The notes under the pieces are model-generated. The model saw nothing but the letters and a program-made list of their open reading frames with translations, did not search any database and was not told where the DNA came from. A stretch of DNA of 64,000 bases. Origin: Candidatus Wallbacteria bacterium. Lineage in GTDB: Bacteria > Muiribacteriota > UBA6191 > JACPRK01. Numbering within the stretch: position 1 is the first letter of the stretch; every line of letters begins with the position of its first letter. Positions 28,856 through 37,387 of the stretch are shown here, in pieces. The DNA lies in NCBI GenBank assembly GCA_016213845.1, contig JACQZN010000036.1, positions 1 through 64,000 on the forward strand. The letters run 5' to 3'. A program made the position numbers and the translations under genes.

Positions 28856-28869
28856 CTTTGAGCTCAAAG
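28856..28869. promoter_or_regulatory. Putative MarR-family operator CTTTGAGCTCAAAG upstream of marR
   Basis: Perfect 14-bp palindrome 123 bp upstream of the marR start. Confidence 0.62.
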
Positions 28870-28933
28870 TACCTTCGCCGTCCAAGGACACCCAGGTCGA
28901 CATCGCTCTGGGGGCGCGCGCAGTCCCGGGCCG

Positions 28934-29629
28934 TCAGCCCCCGCACCCCGTCCGCGGACAGCCCGGATGATAGGTCCAGCATTCGTCGTGGTACCGATCG
29001 CGGCAGCGCGGGCACGTCACGCCCGGCAGCTCTATCCCCTCCTTGCACAGCACGCACGTATCGCCCTCCAGGCGTCGCGGGGACGCCAGCTCGAACTGCC
29101 ACCGTAGCCGCGGCATCAAGGCCAGGCAGACGCCCGGCGCAGCGAGCCACGCCAGCGCCAGCAAGAGGTGCAGCAGGTCGCCCTGCCAGTTCGCGTAGAG
29201 CAGGAACCAGCCAAAACCGGCCATGGGCACGGCGTGCCAGCAACCGCGCCCCAGCTCCCGTCTCGTCGCCTCGTGCCGGTGCAGCAAGAGCGCGTACCAG
29301 CCGCAGCTCACGCCCAGGCCGGCCGCGAGGCTGATCCAGACGGCCAGCCGCTCTGGGAGCTGGCTCGCGAAGAGGTCGAGTGCGATGGCAACGAACCAGC
29401 CCGGCAGCATGGACGCGATCACGACCGTGCAGGTGCGATCGAGGATCTCCCGCAAATGTCGCGCAACCCGCGGAACCATCATCGCGCGCCCTTCCAGGAG
29501 CGCCATCCGGGCGCCCATCGCAGCCAGGTAGGCCGGCACACTCCACTGGATGAACGTGACCAGGTAGCTGACTCCGGCGAGCTGGATGTCGACACCGGCA
29601 CCCGTGGCGACCGAGAGGAGCGACTTCAT
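28934..29629 (-). CDS. Multi-TM protein with C-terminal prokaryotic RING-like zinc finger
   Basis: C-terminus CVLCKEGIELPGVTCPRCRDRYHDECWTYHPGCPRTGCGG (C-x2-C-x9-C-x2-C-x4-H-x2-C-x5-C-x4-C), preceded by several hydrophobic helices. Confidence 0.68.
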   Translation of the reverse strand: MKSLLSVATGAGVDIQLAGVSYLVTFIQWSVPAYLAAMGARMALLEGRAMMVPRVARHLREILDRTCTVVIASMLPGWFVAIALDLFASQLPERLAVWISLAAGLGVSCGWYALLLHRHEATRRELGRGCWHAVPMAGFGWFLLYANWQGDLLHLLLALAWLAAPGVCLALMPRLRWQFELASPRRLEGDTCVLCKEGIELPGVTCPRCRDRYHDECWTYHPGCPRTGCGG

Positions 29630-29833
29630 GGACGTGGCAGCAGGAAGGGTCAGCGTGATGCATCCATCCTAGCGCGCCCCGCATCTCGGATGATGAGGAC
29701 TTCGATAGCGGACCCTCGGTAAGGACGGATGGACCCGAATTGTCGAAGGATGCGGGTCCCAATCCGTGGAGAGGCTTTCGTCACCCCTGGTCGGGTTGCG
29801 CAGACTCACCCAGAGAAGCTATTCTCCACATGC

Positions 29834-30274
29834 ATGAGCGACCCCGCCCGACAGAGACTCGTAGAGGCACTGGCGCGCGTTCCTCAGCTGCGCTTTGCCT
29901 ATCTGTTCGGCAGCCGGGCTTCCGGGCGACAGGGCTCGGAGAGCGACTGGGACCTCGCCGTCTACTGCGCCGAGAGGGATGCACGATTGCGATGGGAACT
30001 GCGGGAGCGAATCGGATGCGAGCTGGACGCTGCGATTCCGACGCGCTCCCAGGATCTGACTTTTCTCGAAGAGGCGCCCAGTGTTCTGGCGTATCAGGTC
30101 ATCCGATCCGGCGTGCTGCTCTTCTCCCGGGATGAGGACAGCAGGATAGAGTTCGTCGTCCGGACGCTCGCGTTCTACTTCGATGAACAGCCGCTGCGCC
30201 GCATCCACGAGGCAGCGCTGCTCGAGCGGATGACAAAAGGGAAAGGTGCATGGTCAACAGGCCGGTCCTCCTGA
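29834..30274 (+). CDS. mntA: MntA-type minimal nucleotidyltransferase antitoxin
   Basis: FAYLFGSRASGRQGSESDWDLAVY (GSxxxG...SDxDL); overlaps hepT. Confidence 0.9.
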   Translation: MSDPARQRLVEALARVPQLRFAYLFGSRASGRQGSESDWDLAVYCAERDARLRWELRERIGCELDAAIPTRSQDLTFLEEAPSVLAYQVIRSGVLLFSRDEDSRIEFVVRTLAFYFDEQPLRRIHEAALLERMTKGKGAWSTGRSS

Positions 30275-30678
30275 GGCGCTTGCAAGCGCTGGAGCAGTAC
30301 CTCGGCCGCCTCGAGCGGTTGGCCAGCACACCGCTGGATCGGTACCTGGAAAACGACACCCTCCAGGCGGCCTGCGAGCGCTGGTTGCACCTGGCAGCAG
30401 AGAGCGTCCTGGATGTGGCGAACCACGTCATCGCAAGCCGCGGGCTGCCTCCGCCCGAGGGATACGCCGACACGTTTCGAGTACTGTGCGATGCCGGCGT
30501 GCTGGAGCCTGGCTTGTCGTCGCGGCTCGCCGCCTTCGCCCGCCTGCGCAACATCCTGGTCCACGACTACCTCCGGATCGACTCGAAGCTCATTCACGCT
30601 TCGGTCGCGGAGGGCCTGAAGGACCTCCGGGAGTTCGGCCGCATCGTGGCCTCGATGCTCGAAGAAGCCGAGTCTTGA
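30250..30678 (+). CDS. hepT: HepT-family (DUF86) HEPN toxin
   Basis: RLRNILVHDYLRID (R-N-x-x-V-H-x-Y, the RX4-6HXY HEPN motif); ESVLDVANHVIASRGLPPPEGYADTFRVLCDAGVL. Confidence 0.94.
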   Translation: MVNRPVLLRRLQALEQYLGRLERLASTPLDRYLENDTLQAACERWLHLAAESVLDVANHVIASRGLPPPEGYADTFRVLCDAGVLEPGLSSRLAAFARLRNILVHDYLRIDSKLIHASVAEGLKDLREFGRIVASMLEEAES

Positions 30679-30715
30679 GCCAACCGCTCCGTGCGGAACC
30701 GCCCCGAAACTACAG

Positions 30716-30960
30716 ATGCGGAGAGCGGCAGTCTCTAGCATGGCCAACATCGCCCAGCGCTTTGACGCCGGCTCCGACAGTGAACTCCAACGCTTCCTAC
30801 GCATGGCGCAGCGCTCAACCACCGAGGTGCAGTCACACCTCTTCGTCGCACTTGACCAGCGCTAGCTTTACCAAGCTGGCTTCGACGCCTTGTACAAGCA
30901 GGCACGCGAGACTCGGCGGCTCATCGGAGGCTTCATCAAGTACCTGATGAGCGCCACTAC
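30716..30960 (+). pseudogene. Degraded four-helix-bundle protein (23S rRNA IVP family), N-terminally truncated, internal TAG
   Basis: KLQMRRAAVSSMANIAQRFDAGSDSELQRFLRMAQRSTTEVQSHLFVALDQR*LYQAGFDALYKQARETRRLIGGFIKYL; TAG at 30863-30865. Confidence 0.75.
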
Positions 30961-31112
30961 CGAGAACCATGACCCACATGGTATCCCCCCATCCTTGGAT
31001 TCCTCTGCTCGTCGATGGGGGCTTGCCGAGGGCCGCCGGCGCGACTAGACTTGAAAGCAATCGGCTGCTGCGGGCGACGGGGAACAAGTGACCAGTCGGT
31101 CCCCCCAGTACA

Positions 31113-34100
31113 TTGCGGCCAAGACCCGTAGACAAGGGAGGGGCTTGCTTGGCAACCAACGACAGGTCGAAGGGTCAGCACTTGCGCCCCGAGGCCCGGC
31201 CGTTCAGATTCTCCAAGTTGCTACCGTCGCAGCAGCGCGCTTTCGAGAGCATCGCCAGAGACCTGATCGAAGCTGTCAGTCACCTGCGCAAGGAAGCGCG
31301 CTCGGCGGCGCACCGCGAGGCGGCACTGACCGAAACGGGCCCGCACTACCGAAGGTTCAGCCCGAACAACACAGTGTTCCTGACAGGCGGTCGCGGCTCG
31401 GGGAAGTCGTCGCTGATGTTCTCGCTATTCGAGACGTTGGCCCACGGACACAGCGGCGAGAACTCTCGGCCGGAGACTCCTATCAAGACCGATGGCAAGC
31501 AAAAGGAGCCATCGACAAAGGCCCACATAGACCGGAGAGGCGACGAGATCATCGGAGAGTTGGAGGACATCGCCAGCCGCGTCATCCTGCTCGACATCCT
31601 CGACCTGGAGCCGCTTGCAGAACCGACCAACCTGCTTGCGTCACTTCTGATTCGCATCCGGGAAGCGGTCCGGCTACACAGGCCGTTTCCGACCGAAGGA
31701 ACGCTCTATCCGGGCAGGCGTCTCGGCGACGATCCCATGGAAGAGCTGCGCCGCCTGGAGGAGGACGCGATCCTCACCTGGAGCACGAACTTCCCCCAGA
31801 GAGGCTTCGAGCTGGACCCCGACACGCTGATTGCCGAGATCCGGCGGCCCGAGGAGGCCCGGCTCGACTTCAACAACCGGGTCAGCCAGGCGCTCAGGCG
31901 GTTGGGAACCGAGCTGATGCATATCAATCGTCTTCCCGGGCCCCCGCTGTTCCTTCTGCCCGTGGACGACTTCGACATGAATCCCAGCCGCTCGATCGAG
32001 ATCCTGAAACTGCTGCGGTTCGTCCAGGTGCCGCAGCTCTTCGTCCTCGTCCTGGGCGACATCCACATCGCTGAATTCATCTTTCAACTCTACATTTCGG
32101 GACAGTTGGCGCGTTCGGCCTCGGCCGATCGGGGCTCGAACTTGCTGTCGCTTCCGACGGACAGGGTCCGGGCGTTGGCCGGGAACATTGCGGCCAACGC
32201 ATTGAGGAAGTTGGTTCCCCCGGCCCAGCGGATCGAGCTGGAGCCGATGCCGGTGCAGGACGCTCTCGACTACGAGCCCGGCACGCCCACGCTCGATTCG
32301 CTCGAGGAGCCGGGCGAGAAGCAGCCGACCTTGCGCGCCAAGCTCGTTGACCTTCGAGTAACTGTCTCGACCGCGTCGTGTCTACCGCCTCGGCCTGGGA
32401 AGCCAGAACGGCAGCAGTTCCTTGCATGTCGGAACGTCGACACCCTGGCTGACATGATGACGGCCCGGCAGTTCTGGAAGAATTCAACGACGTTCGCGAG
32501 ATGGGTGGGCGGGAGCGACCCCCTGGTCTACCCCGCGTGCGCGCTCTTGAACTCTCCCCCGCGCCAGGTCGCCGATCTCTGGTTCGAGATCAGCAACGTG
32601 ATCGAAGCCACGGCCGAACTGCCAGAGCCGAAGGAGCCGGATGCCAAGGTCAGCGAAGAAAACAGGGAACGCAGACGGCGCAGACTGGAGAAATTCGTCG
32701 CCCTGTTGGGTCGACAGGTGGTCTCGGCCGCGGATGAAGACCCGACCTTGTCGCCCGAGGAGAAACTGGTCCTGCGCGACGCCGTGCGCCAGCAGTTCGA
32801 GGGCCACACGGAGCTCGTGACCCGAGGCATCGAACCGGCCCACCGGGAGCCAGGTCCCACCCTCTACACGAAGGTGGATGAGATGCCCTCGGCAACGGTG
32901 CGAGTTCGAGTGTTCAATGACTTCGACTTCCGCCCGAAGGTTCGCAGAGAGGAGCAGGAGTCGCCGCCACGCCACGAGGGGCTGCCCCGAGACGCGCGCC
33001 GCAACGAATTTCGGGTCAGTGACCAGGTCCCGGCGTCGTTACTGCTGTTGCACGATATCTTGGTCTGGAACGATCAGTGGGGCCTGTTGGGCGAGCCTCT
33101 GGTTCCGGCGTGGGGCGACGGTGGCTCGACAGGGCTGGGGGAGACCGGCATCGATCGATTGAACACGGCCTTCGACGACAGCAAGTATCGTTGCCCCTGG
33201 CCCACCCCATCCTGGCAGTCCTTCTGGGAGTTCAGTTTGCTGCGAGGGGCTTGGAATCACGTCTGGCGGCTCTGCAAGACCTATCTCGAGACCGAGCGGA
33301 GGCCAACCTTCACCGGAGGTGCCAAGCCCCCTTGCTCGATAGGCGAGTGGCTGCTCTACCGCTGGATAGGCTCGTGTACGGCCGCGCTGCTGCCTCCCAG
33401 GAACTGGAATCCGGCTCAGGCTGATGGAGCTCCTTCCACCCTGACCGTCGAGGACTTCATGCTCCTGGCCAAGATGCTGGGTGTGGGAAACGAACTCGAT
33501 GACCAGGCGGACGAAGAGGACCCGCCCAAGTTCGCCAAGGACATCTGCGATGAGTTCCTGTTGAATCAGGAAAACTCGTTGAGTGAGGAGGACACCCTCC
33601 TGAAGGAGGCCTCTACGATTCGCGGGAAACTGGATGTGATTTCCAGGAGCGCCCCCGATCCCGACGAGGAGGTCGACTGGAGGGTGATTGTGCGCGCACT
33701 GCGCTCGCTGCGTGACGAGGTCGGGCAAGTCAAGGGCGATGACTGGGAGTGGTATCCGCCCTCGGATAGACGCGCCAGGATTGTGCGCGATTGGGTGACG
33801 GATGCGTACTGGCTCTGCCTCCTGCACGGCATTGACGACGTGGTGGAGGAATCCTGGAAGCGGCCCACCTTCGTCCGCCGAGCGCTGGGAAACATGGCTC
33901 GAAGGTGCTTTGGCGTAAAAGATATCGCTCGAATCGCCAGAATCAAAAAGGACCAGCTCGACAGAATCGTGATCGAAGTGGAAACGCGAACCAAGGAGCT
34001 TCGCGATGGCAAGAAGAGCAGGGAGGACTTTGCCAAGTCGCTGCTCGAGGCTGTCGAGGGACTTGCAGACCTCAGTGGTGCCAAGAGCGAAGCCTTGAAG

Positions 34101-34274
34101 CAACAACAGAGGGAGGACTTTACGAAGTCGCTGCTCGACGCTGTCGAGAAACTCGCAAGCATCAGCGGTGCCTCCAGTGGGGCCTCGACCCAACCGGAGG
34201 CAGTCCCGACGGCTACCCAGGCCAAGCCGACGACGACGCCAACCGGCATGCCCCCGTCCCCAGCCGCGACCTGA
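31113..34274 (+). CDS. rdrA: RADAR system P-loop ATPase RdrA (large KAP/STAND-like NTPase)
   Basis: VFLTGGRGSGKSSLMFSLFETL Walker A, LFLLPVDDFDM Walker B-like, large size, and immediate adjacency to an RdrB-like deaminase. TTG at 31149 is an alternative start. Confidence 0.85.
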   Translation: MRPRPVDKGGACLATNDRSKGQHLRPEARPFRFSKLLPSQQRAFESIARDLIEAVSHLRKEARSAAHREAALTETGPHYRRFSPNNTVFLTGGRGSGKSSLMFSLFETLAHGHSGENSRPETPIKTDGKQKEPSTKAHIDRRGDEIIGELEDIASRVILLDILDLEPLAEPTNLLASLLIRIREAVRLHRPFPTEGTLYPGRRLGDDPMEELRRLEEDAILTWSTNFPQRGFELDPDTLIAEIRRPEEARLDFNNRVSQALRRLGTELMHINRLPGPPLFLLPVDDFDMNPSRSIEILKLLRFVQVPQLFVLVLGDIHIAEFIFQLYISGQLARSASADRGSNLLSLPTDRVRALAGNIAANALRKLVPPAQRIELEPMPVQDALDYEPGTPTLDSLEEPGEKQPTLRAKLVDLRVTVSTASCLPPRPGKPERQQFLACRNVDTLADMMTARQFWKNSTTFARWVGGSDPLVYPACALLNSPPRQVADLWFEISNVIEATAELPEPKEPDAKVSEENRERRRRRLEKFVALLGRQVVSAADEDPTLSPEEKLVLRDAVRQQFEGHTELVTRGIEPAHREPGPTLYTKVDEMPSATVRVRVFNDFDFRPKVRREEQESPPRHEGLPRDARRNEFRVSDQVPASLLLLHDILVWNDQWGLLGEPLVPAWGDGGSTGLGETGIDRLNTAFDDSKYRCPWPTPSWQSFWEFSLLRGAWNHVWRLCKTYLETERRPTFTGGAKPPCSIGEWLLYRWIGSCTAALLPPRNWNPAQADGAPSTLTVEDFMLLAKMLGVGNELDDQADEEDPPKFAKDICDEFLLNQENSLSEEDTLLKEASTIRGKLDVISRSAPDPDEEVDWRVIVRALRSLRDEVGQVKGDDWEWYPPSDRRARIVRDWVTDAYWLCLLHGIDDVVEESWKRPTFVRRALGNMARRCFGVKDIARIARIKKDQLDRIVIEVETRTKELRDGKKSREDFAKSLLEAVEGLADLSGAKSEALKQQQREDFTKSLLDAVEKLASISGASSGASTQPEAVPTATQAKPTTTPTGMPPSPAAT
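34021..34200 (+). repeat. 90-bp in-frame tandem duplication at the rdrA 3' end
   Basis: GGGAGGACTTtgccAAGTCGCTGCTCGAggCTGTCGAG at 34021 recurs as GGGAGGACTTtacgAAGTCGCTGCTCGAcgCTGTCGAG at 34111. Confidence 0.9.
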
Positions 34275-34341
34275 TCGCCCATTTGACCCGTGAGAGGACG
34301 CTTCTTCCTCGCTCGCAGGACCGGCCGACCTCGAACGTCCA

Positions 34342-37290
34342 GTGAACGCCTCCAAACCACTAGCGTCTCCCCTCCGCCACATGTCCAGCCTTCGCCAAGT
34401 TCAGATCCCCTTCGAACACCTGGTCGCCGAGGTGGCGGCACTCCCGTTCTCGGGAGACGCCGCCTTCGCCCAGGCGCTCACGGTCCTGGACTCGGAAGTC
34501 CGTGGCGCCACTGCCAAAACCTGGAGGGAATGCGAGAACCGGGTTCTTCGGGCCTTTCCAAACCTCTCGATCGACCAGCTCCTCGCCGTGCGCGACCTGC
34601 TCTGGTTCGGCCAAAAGGCCACACCAGGCATCGCTCGGGCGAAGCCCGACTCCGTGGCGATGGGTGCCTACCTGCGTCACCTCGCCACCCTCTATCTGGA
34701 GGCGCACTGCCCCGCCACTCGACCCAAGGAGTGGCTTATGCCGGGGACGGACCTCTCGACCGATGCCGACACCAGCCCCAGCCAAGGCCGGCGGAACTGG
34801 AAGTGGCTGCGTTACTCGCTCCCTCCGGAGATGCTGCTAGCGGCACTCGGCCCGGCGGATCGATCACCGCTTGCGGTGGAGCTGCTGTCGCCGAACCTGG
34901 CGCTCTCGCTGGAGGAAGAGGGATTCGCTGAGCTGCATCAACATCTGGGCGCATCTTTTGACTTCCCTTCTATCTGGGTCGGCGCGCTGCTGGCTGTCGG
35001 ACATTGGAAGTTCAAGCCGGGCGACCTGGCCAGCCCGGGCGCGGAGACTGGCGAGGGGCACACGCTGGGTCAGTGGCTGCTGCGCGCAAGCCTGGTCCGC
35101 AGACTGCTCGCGCTCTACCTGTGGGGCCTGGAGCGGGGCACCGTGCCCCAGGCCTTCGGCGGACTTCACGACGTACATTCCCCACAGGACCCCGCCCCCC
35201 CGCCCGAAGAGCTCGTCCCACCCAAGCCCCCGTCCCCCACCTTCCTGAGATCCGTCGTCTACGGCAACTGGCCGAGAAAGTTCGGCTGGCGCGCGGTGGA
35301 GGTGATCTCCAGGGCGCTCAAGCAGCTTGCCCGCGGCGAGCTTCCCTCCAAGGGCCCGAGTTTTAGCGAGATCCGCGACGTTTACGGCAGGCTCTCCTGC
35401 CTGCCGGCGTTCAACATGGCGTTGCGGCGCCCGGAAGCGGCGATCCGGCACGGCGATCCCATCTCGGACCTCTTCCCCTGTCCCCTGGGCGGCGACCCGA
35501 GCACCGAATGTCAGTTCGTCAGCCGGGCGCTAAGGCATCTCGAAACCTCCCGGGACCCGGATGATCTCTTTGCCCGGCTGTTCTGGCAGGTGCAACGGGT
35601 GCGCGTCAAACTCTATCGCCACCTGATCCAGCGGCCGATGACGCCCGGGTTGCTCTGGTTCGTCAGGACCTACGAGCGCATCCGGCCGCTCCGGCGCTCG
35701 CTGCCCATGCGGCCCCGGGTGGCGGAGGCGGCGCGTCTGTCGGGGCTGGGTCGCGGCCTGCGCTCGCTGGAGCTGCGGTTGGCACCGGACGAGTCCACGG
35801 GCGGTATGCTGACGGACTTGACCGACGCTCTGGAGCGAATCACTGCGTTGACTCCAACCGTCCACCACTCCCCAACGAGGTACTCGGTCCGGTGTCCTCA
35901 CGACTTCGAATTCGGGGTCGTCTATCACCTGATTCGAAAACGCTGGGCGAAGGTCGACGAGGGCAGCCCAAGGCCGAACTGGCTCTCGACCCACGCCGAA
36001 CCGAAGTCGGGCGCAGGAATGCCCCAAACGCCACCGGGCGGAGGCGCCGGCAGCTACGGCTACGCGCGCTACTACCGCGAGACGCGCAAGCGCGTCGTCG
36101 CCCTGGCGAACCTTCTCCTCGACTTTCCCGCGACCCTGGCCCTCGTGCGCGGCATCGACGTCTGCACCGACGAGGCCGGCGTACCAACCTGGGTCCTCGT
36201 GCCGCTCTTCGGGCACCTCGACGCGGCTGGCCAGGTCGCTTCCCAGTACCTCGAGATGAACCAGGGTCTGAAGATCCCAGCGCTCCGCAAGACCGTCCAC
36301 GCGGGCGAGGACTTCTCCCATCTCCTGAGCGGCTTGCGCCGCGTCGATGAAGCGCTCAAGTGGCTTCACCTGCGCGAGGGCGACCGCCTCGGCCACGGAG
36401 TCGTGCTGGGAGTCGACCCGGGCTCCTGGGCGAAGTCCACCGGCCCCGTCGCATTGACGCGCCTGGATCGGCTGCTGGACCTGGCCTGGGAGTTTCGCCT
36501 GTACGGCGGCCGCAGTTTCCCGGCGCCCGGCGGTCGCGCGGCCTTCGTGGCCAGCGAGCTCGTCCGGCTGGCGGGGGAGATCTTCGGTCCCGACCCGATG
36601 CATCCCCACGAGATCGTGCGGCTCGTCTCGGACCTGCACACGCCCCAACGGCTGCGGGCGCTGCGGTTTCCCGACGGCCCGGTGCCGACCGAGGACGAGC
36701 TCGAACGTCGGCTGCGCGGCCAAGCCGCCGGCGGCGGTCTGCGCCCGGGCGAGCGCGTCCGGCAGGTCGACGACAGCCTCGACCGATATCTCTTGCTGTT
36801 GCGAAGCCTGGCCGATCCGGCCGTCTTCGAGCGAGGCCGGGTCACCGAGTTGGTCGATCCCGCCCCCGAAGGGCCGGCGCTGGAGCTGCTGCAACTGGAC
36901 CTGCGGCGCCGAATCGCCAGCCTGGGACTGGTCGTGGAGATCAACCCCAGCTCCAACCTCGTCGTCGCCAACCTTGGAGACTTGACCCAGCATCCGGTCT
37001 GGCGTCTCAACCCGCCCATCCCCCAGGACGGGTTGCCGCCGCTGCGAGTCGGCATCGGCTCCGACGATCCCCTCACGTTCGCCACGAGCCTCCCCGAGGA
37101 GTACATGCTGATGCATGACGCGCTCGTGTCGAGCGGCAAGCTGACGGACCAGGAGGCCGGCGACTGGGTGGAGCGAATCCGCAGAACCAGCCTCGACAGC
37201 CGGTTCACGCTCGCTGGGAGCAGTCTGCCGGGGAAGATTGGGACCCTGGCGGCGTCGAATCTCAGGCGGCAGATGGGGTGGTTGCTTTAA
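34342..37290 (+). CDS. rdrB: RADAR system adenosine deaminase RdrB
   Basis: Adenosine-deaminase metal/catalytic motifs in order: ELHQHLGAS, TVHAGEDFSHLLSGLRRVDEAL, DRLGHGVVLG, VEINPSSNLVV, GIGSDDPLTFATSLPEEY; about 980 aa, partnered with a large ATPase. Confidence 0.9.
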   Translation: MNASKPLASPLRHMSSLRQVQIPFEHLVAEVAALPFSGDAAFAQALTVLDSEVRGATAKTWRECENRVLRAFPNLSIDQLLAVRDLLWFGQKATPGIARAKPDSVAMGAYLRHLATLYLEAHCPATRPKEWLMPGTDLSTDADTSPSQGRRNWKWLRYSLPPEMLLAALGPADRSPLAVELLSPNLALSLEEEGFAELHQHLGASFDFPSIWVGALLAVGHWKFKPGDLASPGAETGEGHTLGQWLLRASLVRRLLALYLWGLERGTVPQAFGGLHDVHSPQDPAPPPEELVPPKPPSPTFLRSVVYGNWPRKFGWRAVEVISRALKQLARGELPSKGPSFSEIRDVYGRLSCLPAFNMALRRPEAAIRHGDPISDLFPCPLGGDPSTECQFVSRALRHLETSRDPDDLFARLFWQVQRVRVKLYRHLIQRPMTPGLLWFVRTYERIRPLRRSLPMRPRVAEAARLSGLGRGLRSLELRLAPDESTGGMLTDLTDALERITALTPTVHHSPTRYSVRCPHDFEFGVVYHLIRKRWAKVDEGSPRPNWLSTHAEPKSGAGMPQTPPGGGAGSYGYARYYRETRKRVVALANLLLDFPATLALVRGIDVCTDEAGVPTWVLVPLFGHLDAAGQVASQYLEMNQGLKIPALRKTVHAGEDFSHLLSGLRRVDEALKWLHLREGDRLGHGVVLGVDPGSWAKSTGPVALTRLDRLLDLAWEFRLYGGRSFPAPGGRAAFVASELVRLAGEIFGPDPMHPHEIVRLVSDLHTPQRLRALRFPDGPVPTEDELERRLRGQAAGGGLRPGERVRQVDDSLDRYLLLLRSLADPAVFERGRVTELVDPAPEGPALELLQLDLRRRIASLGLVVEINPSSNLVVANLGDLTQHPVWRLNPPIPQDGLPPLRVGIGSDDPLTFATSLPEEYMLMHDALVSSGKLTDQEAGDWVERIRRTSLDSRFTLAGSSLPGKIGTLAASNLRRQMGWLL

Positions 37291-37387
37291 GCTGGTGGGA
37301 CCGAACTGTCTGGGACCCTCGGCGTGCGGCGCCAGGTATCCGGCGCACGCGCGAGGGACCCGTCCGGCCCTTGTGGGGAGGCAGCCG

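Noticed and set aside
31113-34274. Reading the ATPase as a generic KAP/AVAST-type NTPase
   Set aside because: Adjacency to a ~980-aa adenosine-deaminase-fold partner fits RADAR better; profile search still needed.
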